Shown in pieces: positions 22,936 to 35,200 of a DNA stretch of 64,000 nt. Origin of the DNA: Chalara sp. BL73. Its lineage: Eukaryota > Ascomycota > Leotiomycetes > Helotiales. The stretch's first letter is position 1; every line of letters begins with the position of its first letter. Location: NCBI GenBank assembly GCA_918026815.1, contig CAKJVC010000218.1:40270-104269 (forward strand), read 5' to 3'. Under the pieces are notes generated by a model. That model was given only the letters and a program-made list of their open reading frames with translations, was not told the DNA's origin and searched no databases. The translations under genes and the position numbers were made by a program.

Positions 22936-24411
22936 ATGGATTCAGCCAACATTCGGGCAGAAGCTTTACGGAAACAGATTCAGGATACGGAAGAACAGCT
23001 TCATGCTTTGAGAGATCAATTAGCTCAGCTTGAGGCTCACAATAGCACTGAGAGTGCTACTCAAGATCTCTCCGTAAGCGAGACAAAATGGCCCTTATCG
23101 AGTGAGGAGTATAGAAGATATGGACGTCAGATGATTGTTCCTAGCATCGGAATCCAAGGTAGCTCTAATTATCCAAATCTTTAAGCCCGTATCAGACTTG
23201 AACTAACTTAATCTCTAGGACAACTACGCTTAAAGCAAGCAAAAGTGCTCATAGTTGGTGCTGGCGGACTAGGATGCCCAGCAGCATCCTACATTGCCGG
23301 ATCTGGAGTCGGTATCATTGGTCTAGTAGATGGTGACACAGTTGAGACGTCAAACTTACATCGTCAGATTCTTCACAGCACAGCAAGAGTAGGATGGAAA
23401 AAAGTAGACTCCGCCATCTCCTCCTTAAAATCACTGAATCCAAATCCCATCTACATCGCTCACACAGAACACATATCCGCCCTGAACGCCGAGTCAATCG
23501 TGCAGCAATACGACCTTGTACTGGACTGTACCGATAATCCAGCATCCCGCTATCTCATCTCTGACATCTGCGTTCTCCTCCGCAAACCCCTCGTCTCTGC
23601 CTCAGCACTCCGCACAGACGGTCAACTCATCGTCCTAAACTCGCCTCCCCTTCCAGCTGGGCAGGCCGGAGGCCCTTGTTACCGTTGCGTGTTTCCAAAA
23701 CCACCACCTGCTGAGAGCGTGGTTTCTTGTGGCGATGGCGGGATTCTAGGACCTGTTGTTGGCGTGATGGGAGTCTTACAGGCCGTGGAAGCTATCAAGT
23801 TGGTTGTTTATGGGAAACTGGCTCCTCCTTTAGGAGAAATGGGCGGAGAGACATCATCTGAGCCTACTTCGATGCTGTTATTTTCAGCTAACAATTCGCC
23901 GCCGTTTAGGAGCGTCAAATTACGCTCAAGAAGAGCTGGGTGTTTTGCTTGCTCAAATGACTCTAAGCTGTCCCTGCAGTCCCTCTCATCAGGAAGTTTG
24001 GATTATGTTCTGTTCTGTGGTTTGGCATCTCCAATCCAAATTCTTGCTTCTGAAGAGAGGATCGAGGCTCGGGAGTACGCCAAACTTAGCACTAAAGCAC
24101 ACATTCTGTTAGACGTGCGTGAGAAGGTGCAATTCGATATCTGTCATCTTGAAGGCAGCATCAATGTCCCATTCTCCACATTTCAAGGAGGAAGGGCGAG
24201 TGCTGTAGAAGATGGAAGTTGGATCCCAGAGAACACTCCTAAAGACTCACCTATCTATGTTGTATGTAGACTAGGGAACGATAGCCAAGTTGTGACGCGA
24301 AAGCTCAAAGATGCGGGTCTAGATCTAGGCGGAACAAGATATATTGGAGATATCAAAGATGGGTTAAGAGCCTGGAGAAATGAAGTTGACAGCACTTGGC
24401 CAGAGTATTAA
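22936..24411 (+). CDS. UBA4: UBA4/MOCS3, E1-like adenylyltransferase and sulfurtransferase
   Basis: Uba4 activates the ubiquitin-like Urm1 by adenylation and then thiocarboxylates it, supplying sulfur for tRNA wobble thiolation and, in fungi that make molybdopterin, for MoCo synthesis. Two exons (22936-23158, 23219-24411) encode 471 residues. An N-terminal coiled coil leads to [19 protein letters not shown] and the nucleotide site [13 protein letters not shown] near residue 87. The E1 core shows [13 protein letters not shown], the zinc-binding pair CYRC...CFAC, and [16 protein letters not shown] with the expected active-site cysteine. The C-terminal rhodanese domain begins near residue 340 and has [19 protein letters not shown] and a catalytic loop CRLGNDS near residue 421. 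All key residues are present. The intron is 60 bases with a CTAAC branch site. Confidence 0.96.
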
Positions 24412-25149
24412 AATTGGTACATAGCACGAAGTAGTGGCAGGAAGATAAGGATACTTCCTGAGAAACCCAAAAGCAAGTCCTTGGAGGATGGAGCTGCCCC
24501 AGTGGCGCAGATAAATTTACACAAGGCTGTCCCATGCAGACAGGCGAACTCCACCAGGTATTCAAGGAGATATTCTGGCTCTGAAGAACTCAAGAATCAA
24601 GCTAGTTAGTCCTTAGGCACAGACGTCAGCCTGGTAATTTACCATGATAATATTAGTACACGGTAAGCAGGTGGAAGTCCACCAGAATATGATGGCATAA
24701 TTTGACTAGGCGATTTTGATAATGGAGGGTACAGACATAACGCCGATAGCATATAGCTGAAATGTTTCGCGTTTATCGGTATCAACGGGACCATTCACAC
24801 CAGAAAGCTCGAACACATTACATGATTAATATACTTCTTCCTTCAACACTTACTAATATCTCCCATGGTCCCAATAGGAGCCGTTGTTACACAAGTAGTG
24901 GTCGTGCGGCGGGTATACAGCCACTTCCATTGATAGCCAGTAGGAATATCAGTTGCAACCAGTCGAGCCACCATCTCTATGGTGCCTTTAAACAGAGCCC
25001 CGTTGCGATAATATATATCTTTTACTCCATATGTTTACTCGTATGCTGCCGTTCACACTCCTGATCGTTTCTCAGCCCCACTTCCAAAGAATGATGCCGA
25101 CTCTTAAAGGGGTTGCTCACTGCTCTTCTCTGTATCAGCTGACCTCGGT
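24412..25149. other. Intergenic, no gene seen
   Basis: Short open frames occur on both strands but none resembles a known protein or is joined by convincing splice signals. The region separates UBA4 from the broken ankyrin gene and should hold the 3' end of UBA4. Confidence 0.45.
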
Positions 25150-26884
25150 ATGGATCCTCTCTCAATCGCTGTTACCAGCATGGCGCCGGCCAGCACTGTC
25201 ACTAGGCCACCAATCACCGTGACCAAATTGGTCCGCGAACGAGGGATATGCAACATGACCTGGAGAAGGTGAAGCATGAACTAGACTCGCTTGCAGGCGT
25301 GCTCACAATGTTGGGGGAAGATGTCGAGATCAGCTATAAGGCTGGCAATACAATCCCTGATTCTGTTGATAAGATGCGCGCTAGATGTGAAGATCTGTGC
25401 TGGAGATTGAGGTCTTTCTCTCCAAATTTCAAAAGTTGGGGCTGCGTCGTCGAGCTGAGTGGGTGCTTTTCGGGAAAGGCGACATGGACAAGCTGAGAAG
25501 ATTGCTGGAGAATCACAAGCAGACTCTCGATTTGGGGCTGGATGTCATGTAACTGTGTTTACAAAAATTTCATCCTCCATATAGTTACCTCAAAGGAAAC
25601 TGAGCTAACCTCCACTTCGAGCCATTTCTTCCAACATCAAGACAGATACTGACCTGACACTCCAGTACACCTCTAGTATTGAGCACACCCAGGTCGGCAT
25701 CGTTGCTAAGCTCGAAGCCCTGCAGATTCATCAGCAACAATTTCAAGAAGTGATCGAGAGAGTGGCCAAGTTTTGGGGCTTAACTTTGGCACTGCCGGAC
25801 GCTTATCTCGTGGGTCGGTTCTTAGACTCCCTCGCCACGTATGCGGAGACTTCCTATGAGAGTACTGTGCGAGCACCACCAGAGATAGACATGGAGGAGA
25901 TTTCTGCGTAACCAAGGTGCCGCAGCCCGGAATGCATCCAACCTCAATTTAATCCCCCTTCTCCCGAGGAACTCGAAGCATCCCTCACTGATGCTGCTAT
26001 TGAGAGGCTTCGGGTGGATAGCCGCACCAGAGCCAGACCAGACGCGCAGCTTCGTATCATAATCTCAACTAGCCCAGCGCTATTGCTTGAACATTTTATC
26101 CTCCAGGGTGCTGATCCGGACGCCGTCTAAGGGGAAGGGGAAGGACTGGCAAACCTCATAACGTCTGGAAGCCCTTCACAGGCCTATGGCTTTCATCCCG
26201 GCCCGCTCATCAATGCATTGGCTGGATTAAACACTACCTGTGTCCAGGCTCTACTTGTCTATGGTGCCTATCCAAATCTTGACGATGACGCCCTGGTCGT
26301 GTTTTCCCCCATGGCATTGCTTCAGGAGACGAGAAGCTTATCACTTTGCTTCTGAGATACGGAGAACACGTTAACGCTTTGGAGAAACAGCCGACTTGGT
26401 ACGCAGGTCAAGTAACTTCAAAATTGCCCAATTTCACACTCCCCAAGGTCAGCTTCCTTGCATGTCGCCACTCCCGGCGGCGGTATCCTTCGCCGCGCTG
26501 GATCCATGCCCATTAAGGATCTCCATCGTCCAATATCTCCTAGATAACAGAGCAGATCCTAATGCCGAACATCAACATTGTGAGCACTACCTACCTCTAG
26601 CACGCCATACGGCCCGTGGGGAGAAAATCTAGCACCAGAAGCTTAAAAATAGACGCTGGTTCTTTCAAAGGATCTTTGAGAGTTTGCGATCTTCTTATGA
26701 AAGCTGGCGCTGACATCAATCATACGTCACCCTGGCACAGCATCCACCATGACCTCTACGCCAGGCGAAGTGAGGTATTGGAACGCTTGCTCAGCCGCGG
26801 CGTAAACACAGAGAAACTCATCTGGAGAGGCCACGAGGACATAATTTTCACAATCTTGGCAGATGGCTGCTCCGAGCAACGTTG
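25150..26884 (+). pseudogene. Broken ankyrin-repeat protein gene
   Basis: The remnant begins at an ATG (25150) with MDPLSIAVTSM, the usual start of fungal signalling proteins that carry ankyrin, TPR or NACHT parts. A helical N-terminal domain follows (LEKVKHELDSLAGVLTML, EWVLFGKGDMDKLRRLLENH, TDLTLQYTSS), then ankyrin-like repeats (LLLEHFILQGADPD, CVQALLVYGAYPN, LITLLLRYGEHVNA, IVQYLLDNRADPNAEH, VCDLLMKAGADINH, LERLLSRGVN). These pieces lie in different frames. I see frame changes near 25235, 25395 and 26300. In-frame TAA codons follow at 25909-25911 (after EISA) and 26128-26130 (after DPDAV). The TAA at 25552 might instead belong to an intron. A final open frame, 26981-27346, may be its tail. 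The gene cannot make a full product; it probably once encoded a soluble regulatory or non-self-response protein. Confidence 0.8.
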
Positions 26885-26980
26885 ACTCAAGTCTATCGCG
26901 TCGCGGTTTCCCAACTGGGCGCATGGGGACAATCCTCAAAAGAAGAGCACGCCGATCCCCTTATCGGATAAGTCGGGCTG

Positions 26981-27346
26981 ATGGCGGGGATTAGGAGGCT
27001 ATCGCAGAGAGGTCGTCCTGATATCCGGAAAGAAACAGGATGGCATACCTTTCCGGCCATCGAACCCCTTGTCGTAGTTTCCCAATTTATGAGAAATGGC
27101 GTTGCGAGCCGAGTCGATAACATCGGAGGTATGCTTCTGTACAAGTCCATAGCGACAAGGAGTGGAAAGTGGAAACGCGTCTCTCTCAGCCCCGAGGCCC
27201 TAGTCGAGAAAATGTGGCTCGGCTCTAAAATGGATCAGCGAGAGGACCTTAAGAATGCGCTCCATGGAAGTGGAACCGACTGGACTAAATGCTGGCAGCA
27301 ATTCAAAGAAGTTTCTGCAGGATCAGCGAAGGTGTGGGCAAACTAG
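26981..27346 (+). other. Open frame, possibly the tail of the broken ankyrin gene
   Basis: This 121-codon frame has amino-acid use like a real protein (LVEKMWLGSKMDQREDL, TDWTKCWQQFKE) but matches no family I know. It follows the last recognisable ankyrin unit by about 100 bases on the same strand. It may be the C-terminal part of the same decayed gene; an independent small gene is less likely because no start context or promoter space is seen. Confidence 0.35.
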
Positions 27347-27830
27347 CCCGTCCAATCAGCGTTAACAATGCAATGATGCTATAGATATATGCTCATAGTG
27401 TAGCCATCTATCATTGATGATTTCCTGGAGTTTGGCGGATTGTCTGGCTCTTCTGTACCTCTTCTTTCGACAGTTTTCCCAAAGTACTGCCCAAACAGCA
27501 TGGCTTTACGGTAATAAGATAGCTCCAGCACTTGAAGGAGGTGGCTTCAGTGTGCCCTGTTTAAATGGGAAGATACAAGGTGCAGCTGGAGTTCACAGGC
27601 TGAATGGGACTCTGTATCCTCGTTTAGAGACGAGCGGCATTTTCAGAGAAGATAATAAAGAGCGAGTTATCAACCGATGTAAGATTAGCAGAGTATGGAG
27701 GCGAAATATAAAGTCTTAGATAATACAAATAATCTTGTATATACCTCATATAGCTTCTCAACGAAGTCCTTACTAAAACACCACTTATGCATCATCTAAT
27801 TCATCAGGCATAGCGCAAAGCTGGAGGAAT
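27347..27830. other. Intergenic region 3' of the P450 gene
   Basis: A short plus-strand frame at 27414-27719 has no recognisable motif. The stretch should contain the 3' end of the minus-strand P450 gene. Nothing else is seen. Confidence 0.45.
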
Positions 27831-29564
27831 TCACCACCCAGGCACAATCTTCGTTTTCACATGAAGGCCCTTCGCAGGTTTGGACGTGACGCCTCCCTTA
27901 ATCAGAACATTCCGCTCGTCGTACTCCAACTCATTTCGCAGCGCAAACTCAAACCGTCCCACCCACGCAGCAAGCAGACAGGCGAACTCCGCTTGTGCGA
28001 ACTTCTGTCCGATGCAAGACCGTGGGCCATGCAGAAAAGTCATGAATGAGTAGTTACTTGCGGCGCCACCGCTCGCGCTCTGCGGGTTGGTGGGAGATGG
28101 AAGCCAGCGATCTGGGTTGAATTTGAGAGCATCGGGACCCCATAGAGACTCCGACTTGTTGACTGCTTTGGGGATAAGCATAATGCGAGTACCCTTAGGA
28201 ATGAACTCTCCTATTATTGTAGTATCGCGGACGGATTCTCGGATGGTCAGAGGAACCGGCGGGAAGTAACGTAGGACTTCATTAAGGACGGCATTTAGGT
28301 AGGGAAGATGGTCGATGGCTTGGCTTGTCATTGTTGCTTGCTCCTCAATACTAGGGAGGTTTTGCCTAATTTCCTTCCGTAATCGAGTCTGTACCTCTGG
28401 ATGCAGACATAGCATGTAGATTGCCCATACCATGGCTGTTGCCGTAGTCTCATGCCCAGCCGCTAGGAAAGTCATCATCTGATCAACAAGTTGCTCTTCT
28501 GTAAAGCCTCCACTTTTTAGAGCTACGCTGAGGATATCAATATCTGTCAGCTCATCCTTCTCCAACTTCTCCTTTTTGGCGCGGATTTGCTGCCTGCATG
28601 TGGATCTTATTACTGCTGCAGCCGCCTCGATCTCTCCATTCCTTTTCATGGGAATATTTCGAACGATCAATGGATGCAAGAAGAGATTCAACAGTCCAAG
28701 GATTTGAGCCTGACGGGAAGGCTTGAATACCCTCCTGTATGAAGTGCTGAGACTTGTGCGTGGATTCGAAATTGAGCCGAAATCTTGGCCCAAAGCCGCT
28801 ATGCCAATGATGTCTAATGTAGCCCTACTTGTCCACTCCCCAACCTCCATGACCGTAGCGGTGTCCTGTGATTCTGAGCTTGAGCTGTCTTTGGCTCCTT
28901 TCGCTTCAAATTCTTTACACATCGCCAGAACAGCATCTCTCGACTTATCCCAGAATACTGGATATAGATCTTTGATATGTCGGAACGCAAATGCTGGCGC
29001 AAGGTTCTTCCTCTGTTTCTTATGCTCATCCCCTTCAGCAAGCAGAACGCCTATTCCGAGGACCCTCCCAAGAAACCCTGCAACATGTGAAGGCTTGATA
29101 AAGTCATAGTTCCTCGTTGTCATGACTTCGCTGAGAGCTTTCGGATGTGTAATAAAGAGCCGCTCGCCATTGAACATTCCTTTATATCGGATGATGCCGT
29201 TGTTAGGTACGCTGTTGATCCTAAAGTCTTGCCATTAGACGTGTGGACATTGTATAGAATATTGAGAAAAACTTTACCAGTCAATCATGGGTGCGCCAGT
29301 TGCTTCCCCTGAGATTCGGTGCCATTGACCGTTCCACCAACTGCCGCCAGGCGGACCTGGGAGGTGTCGTAGTGGTGAGAAGTAGTATGGATACAATATC
29401 ACATACCAGAATAGCCATCCTGCAGAGAGTAATATGAATAGTTGCAGAAACGTGCCGAGGTATGAGGGGTTTGAAAAGAGAAGTAAACCTGGCTTATACT
29501 GCACCAGCCCAATTGTGGATATAGCAGAAAGCACTCCGAGAGTCTTGACAGGAACAACCCCCAT
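27831..29564 (-). CDS. Cytochrome P450 monooxygenase
   Basis: This is a microsomal class II P450 that would hydroxylate or oxidise a lipophilic substrate with electrons from NADPH-P450 reductase. Two exons, 29564-29278 and 29220-27831, are separated by a 57-base intron and give 558 residues. A membrane anchor near residues 25-60 is followed by the proline hinge LRHLPGPPGG. The core has the C helix EHKKQRKNLAPAF, I-helix oxygen-binding AAGHETTATAM (near 349), the K-helix EVLRYFPP, ESVRDTTIIGEFIPKGTRI, FNPDRW, and a heme loop FLHGPRSCIGQKFAQAE with the ligand Cys near 496. All essential residues are present, so it looks functional. The family number and substrate cannot be assigned. A longer open frame extends upstream to 29735 with an ATG, but the ATG at 29562-29564 gives the normal P450 length. 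No clear biosynthetic partners lie beside it. Confidence 0.93.
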
Positions 29565-32205
29565 TTTCGACCGCTTTAGTACAGCCCTTGGTCCTCCAAA
29601 ACTCTTAGAAGGATATTGTAGTGCAAAGTCCAATGACAGTTTTTTTGCAAAGTTCGAAGCAGTTAAATAGTTTAGACTCAAACTTAAGGCAGCAGACTTT
29701 GTACTTGAACTCGTGCCTTCAGTAGATGTTTGCAAATGGAAGAAACTCGATCTCGAACTTGAACTTGAAGGAGATCCTGTTTCGAGTTGGGAGCAGCGAG
29801 AGGTTTGAGAGTTGCGGAGAGCGCAGTAGTTTTAAAAATTAGCGATTAAGGAACAACTAGACAATGGCTATTGAATATATATATACAAGAAAGGAAAGGA
29901 AAAGGAATAGATCAATCAATTAATCAATCAATGATATGAGTACAGGCAGATGTAGTGAACGCGTAGAGGCGCGGCATGCTGTTTGTCCGGTGGTGTATCT
30001 GCTGCGGGGCAACTTCCAGCACTCCTATTTAGGAAAAGACAAGCTTTCTCGCGAGCGTAATAACACCCATGACCATTGGCCACAACTTCCTTGGTGGGTC
30101 AACCGCCTGTTTTAGGACTTGGCCTTCTCCTTGGCTATCAACCTCGGATGTTGTGATAATCAAAGATCAGGACACTTGCAACGATTCATAATCGCTCTTT
30201 TATATGTTTTAGTGTGGTTAAGCCTGGAAGGAAAAAAATCCTAAACGTACAAAGGCTGTTTCGATTCTTTCCAATCAGTTTGATAGTCTCACGCAACTCT
30301 CATATACCCATGAAGTTAGGTGGTAAAAGCACAAGTACTTCGATATCTCTAATATCTTCAACCGCAAAGCTCAAATAAGTTCAACCAAACAAGGTCTGGT
30401 AATTTATGTATAACTCGATAGTAAATTTTCGATAGCATGCTTTTAAAATATATAACCTAAACCAATGATTTTCAAATGCATATCCAGAAACGTTGATGCC
30501 AGCTTCATACCAAACTATATATTTATCTAATGCCTGTCTATGCGGACCCTTCTCTTTATATTCTTTAAACTTCAAACTCGGAGTAGAGCTTGTCTAGGCC
30601 ACCACGTGGTAGAGACCGAGGCTTGCCAGGCTTCCGTCCAGGCTTGCTCCTGGACCTACTACGGCCTCCCGGGCTTCACCTTATTGTCAAACTTACCGGG
30701 GGTACTAGGCCATAACTCTCTCAGAGGAGCTTCAGTCGTAGGGCTCCCACTGCTTGAGTCCCGCAGGTTGGGCTTACCCATCCTCTTCCGTGTCGCCCTC
30801 ATCCTCCGATGGATAACCCTCCATCCCTGCTTCCGCACAGTTGCGCTCGCATTTTTGCTCACGAGAATGAAGCCATGATCATGGTTGTATGTGAAGACCT
30901 GGCTGCCAGTCATCTCCAAACCTGCCTTGTAATTGGTTATTGTCACGACAGTATCTTCATCGTGGCCGCCAGGGCCGCAGTCTATGGCGTCGACAAAACG
31001 TCTAGTTATTAATCCCCGGACACGAGGATTGTTACACCTTTTGGAGGAAGATTTATTCTCTATTATGGCCTAAGGTGAATTTAGATAATGCGTTTTTGAG
31101 GTCAAATTGCGTTGATTTATTAGTCTTAGCACATCGGTGGAAGCCGCTAATGCAAGCTCGGCCGGCTGTTCGTCCCTCATAGCAACATTAGCCTCGAATT
31201 AGTTTCCAATAATTCCTCCTGGGAACATTACTGCGTAACCAGTCGACCCTTTTCGTGGCATGGCAGCGGGAGCAAATTGGTTTAGAAGAGCTACGATGAA
31301 TGTGGCATATTTGAAGTGTTCCAACAGCATATTTAGGAGCTTGTAAATTCTTTGAAAACTGAAAAGGGCAGAAATGAGGAATGGCCCGCTGAAATTTAAG
31401 AAAGGGTGAAGAAATGTGAAACTGAACCAAAGTTCAATAGTTGATGATCTACTTAGAAAGATATGAGTTCCTATCTATCCAAAAGCTAACACTTATTACG
31501 CTTTTTATGTTAAATATAGGTTTATGCCCCAAAAACAATGATTTCGTGTTCAAACTTTCCATACGCAACGTTCAAGGCCGTGAGAAGGACTCAAAGATCG
31601 GGAAAAGCCTTCCACTCTGAGAAAACTAGGATACTCGACAAAGCAGAGGTCTGCGTAGATACCTTGTTGTCAACCAAGGAGTATCATTGCTCTAATATAA
31701 TGCTACATGGGGATTTGTTGAGATTCGATCCCTTTCCGTAGTAATTTAAATAAGACTATGGCCATGTGGCATAAGTTGTTGTGTAAAATGCATATACACA
31801 AGTGCCCAAAAGCTCGTTTATGACTTAAAGGAAGCTTTGTCGGAACAATTTCACTGTGGTGCGATGTGCAAGGCAGACCCCATGCGAAGCTATACAAGTG
31901 TATCGAGAAAATCCTCTGCACACGAATTGTCTAGCACTGCGACTTCATTCACAACATTTTGTAGTCTAGCAGGAATGCTTGCCACAGTAACTCTGCCTTA
32001 ACAAATTGTACGCTGTCCCTGCTTAAGAACAAGGCAAATGAAAAAAAAAAAAAAAAAAAAGAAGACAATAAGAAACAGAGAGCAAATTATAATATATGGT
32101 AGGTGGCAAATCCTGAGCGCTAAAACCAAGTCGTTATCATTTTCCTCATCCTAATCACTAAAATCATTGAACTCTCTCGACTCTCTTCCGTCCCATTATA
32201 GTAGA
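29565..32205. other. Long intergenic region with an unassigned coding-like block
   Basis: The first part is the P450 promoter. Around 30600-31015 the composition changes to GC-richer sequence with an open minus-strand frame containing FVDAIDCGPGGHDEDTVV and ITNYKAGLEMTGSQVFTY. A second frame, PSEDEGDTEEDG, overlaps its left end, as if a coding sequence had shifted frame near 30835. I do not recognise the protein. The rest is AT-rich, ending with an A20 tract (32041-32060) just 3' of IRE1. Confidence 0.4.
32041..32060. repeat. A20 homopolymer
   Basis: Twenty consecutive A residues lie about 145 bases beyond the IRE1 stop on the plus strand (poly-T in the IRE1 sense). On the sense strand it therefore cannot be a copied poly(A) tail of IRE1; it would fit only a plus-strand retrocopy, and no such body is seen upstream. 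A simple slippage tract is the likely explanation. Confidence 0.8.
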
Positions 32206-35200
32206 TTACAGCATTGCTGGGCCATAATAATCTCTGAACCGGTCAGTCTGATCATCCTCAATATTATATATCACATTCCAGCATGTGATTAGGAGATCCG
32301 GGAATCTCCTAGTCCAAAAACCCAAGTAGCCATCCGGCAAAGGTCCTACATCCTTCTTCAACTTATCGCTCATGTCCTCATAATGGTTTTTTTTATTGCG
32401 AAGCGCTCGGAGCAGGTCAAGCAACCTGGAACCAGTATATTTGCGCTGCTTGCCCATGGACTCGACGAAGTCCTTTGGAAGGTGTTTTAGGAAGTCAACT
32501 TTGCAAACGATTTGTGCATAGTCCTCCAGAGCTTGCAATTTCCACGATGGTGGCTCACGAGGCTCTTTTTCGAAATGATCTGAAACATCGACCAAGAAGT
32601 TGAGTCGTTTCTTAGCAGGCCAGAAGAACGGGTGGGACATGACATCCACCGCGGACGGGCGACGTTTGGGGTCTGGACTCAACATGGAGCGGATAAGGTC
32701 CTTGGCCTCAAAAGCATAATCTCCAAGAACATCGAGTTTCGACAGGTCATGGTCGCCTTTGCGGATGTTCACCTCACGCATGTAATGTTCATTCTTGCGA
32801 TCAAATGGATGTGCTCCTTTAGTCAGTACGTAGAAGAATACCAGACCAAGCGAGAAAATGTCTATGGCTCGAGTGGCTCGTCTGTGGGGCATCAAGTCAG
32901 CACTGATCAGTGGACCAGATCCAGAATCGCCGTTCGTACTACTATCAATCACAGTTGTACTATGGTTTGCATCGTCATCGAGTAGCAATTCGGGTGCCCG
33001 CCAGCCGGATGTCCCTGCAGCGTGGGCTGTTGTTGCTCGGAAGGAGGATTGTTCGCCATCAAGCTTTTTGCACAACCCAAAGTCAGAAACAAGTAACCGT
33101 GGGTTTCCATCTTTGTCCGTGTTGACAAGAATATTTTGCGGCTTCAAATCTCGATGGACAATCCGAAGCTTGTGGAGGTGGGAAAGACCATTAGTGATCT
33201 GATAGAGCACATTAGGCAAATCCTGCTCCCCTCTTCGTGCCAAGTCAGGGAACTTTTGTGGCTTGTCAATGACATCGGCAAGAGAAGCTGGGCAAAGCTC
33301 AAGGGCGATGTAGAGAAAATCGGCTGCATGCTGCTGCGTGAAGTAACGGATGACATTAGGGTGATCATCACTTTCCCTCAGCAACCTTGTCTCCTGTGAC
33401 GCTATTTCGAAGAATTGAATGAGCATTCTCTTGACTGCAACCGGACGGCCATCAAAAGTTCCCTCGTATACCAGCGTGCCATTGCTACCGCTCCCAATCA
33501 TCTTATTTTGGTTGATCTCGAGCTGACCACCGACTTTGAGAATAGGACTAGATATACTGGTGGGATCATCAGGAACAGTTCTGATATCAGGTTCACGTTT
33601 CTCAGCCTGCGCTCCGATCTTTTGAGCATCTTTGACTATCTCATCCACCGTTTTAGAAGGTTCAGGATCCTGCGAACCACTCTGGGAGGCAGACCGTTGT
33701 TTGCCCTTCTGATGCTTCTTGCCCCCTCTCTTCCCTCTGGCATGCTTCTTCTCCTTCACACTTGGAGCCGTTAGAGACTTATCGGGTGAAAGAGCATTTG
33801 GGGTCTCCTCTATGCCACTCTCAAGATCTGATTGTACATGATTCTCTGGCTTTTGGAGATTCTGAACCTCTAGTACTTTGTCCTCCTGAATCGTGGGGAT
33901 TTCGTCAAGCTTTGGTGGCGGCTCCACCTCAGAAGAGACCAATGATTCTGTCTCTGGTGGTACAACCTTCTGAACTGATATCTCTTTGAAAAACTGCTTA
34001 ATCCGTCGCCAATTGCTGCAGGCGGCGGCGAGGAGGAGTAGCCATAGAAGAGGATTACGAACCAAATCATAAACCCAATCCGCACCTCGGGCTGGCAATT
34101 CTTGAATCTGCTGTAAAGCCGATGGCATAGCCGCATCGTATGGATCGCCGCTCACATTTTCGTTAGAGGAAGAACGACCAGCAATGGACAAAAGACCAGT
34201 CCGTTTACCTTCAAGGGAATGAAGGCCAACGAGCGCTTTGTATTGTTGTTTGTCGTTCAAATCATACCACCCATGCCCATCTCGGTACTGTCGCCAGTCA
34301 TTCTGCTCGCATTGTGCTAGTCCCACGCCTTTGCCTCCAAATATACCAGGATAAAAGTCACTCGACATTGCATACCAGCTCCCGCTCTCGGTCTGATTTA
34401 AGAAAATATTGCCAACACGTTGACTCTTTTCTTCATCAGACTGAGGCCGTGTAGGTTGTGGAAGAACCGTGAGCTTAGATTCATCTTTGCCCTCTCCCCA
34501 GGGCTTTGCAACATCAAAAACTCGAGCCACAGGTGAAGTGAGCTTCTGGCCCCACTTTGCATCAATGCTTCCATCATTCTCGACGACCACGCCGGTAATA
34601 GAGCCGTCATGACTGGTTTCAATGTATCTCCTATCCATTGTAGAATGATATTGGCGGATCAAATCGTTGTCGTACTTATTTGGAACCCACTCGCTGAACC
34701 TTAAAGTTGCAATTTGTTGGTTATCCGAATGTCTACTGATTCCAACGGTGTACTCTGTCCGGCCAAGAGAGAACGTTGCGTTGGGCTTACACTCCTCATT
34801 ATCAACGAGACCATTTGGTTTTGAGCAGCTGCCCTCGTTAACGATAGTATTTGCGGAGCCGGCCCATGTCATTAACTTCCCATTTCCAGCATCAAATTTG
34901 AAAACCGTGGTCTCCTTCTTCCCCGTAAATGTAATATCCTTCTCGGTATCAGTCCAGGCTTCCCATTCTTCAACCAGTTTCTTCATAGTGAGGCCAGTGT
35001 TCACCAATCCTGGTTTAGGTCCATCCGGCCGGTATATATAAATGGTGCCATCTCGACTTGGCTCAATAGCCCATATGTAATCGTCAATCGTCGACGCGGA
35101 GTGTTCGTCTCTTATTGACGACAGATTGCGTCGATAATAGATCGTTTCTACCATCGCCTTCTCGGACATAACAGGCTCCCATATCTGCCTCCCTGTTGTC

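Noticed and set aside
32041..32060. A20 tract as sign of a retroposed transcript
   Set aside because: No target-site duplication or retrocopy body was seen upstream on the plus strand.
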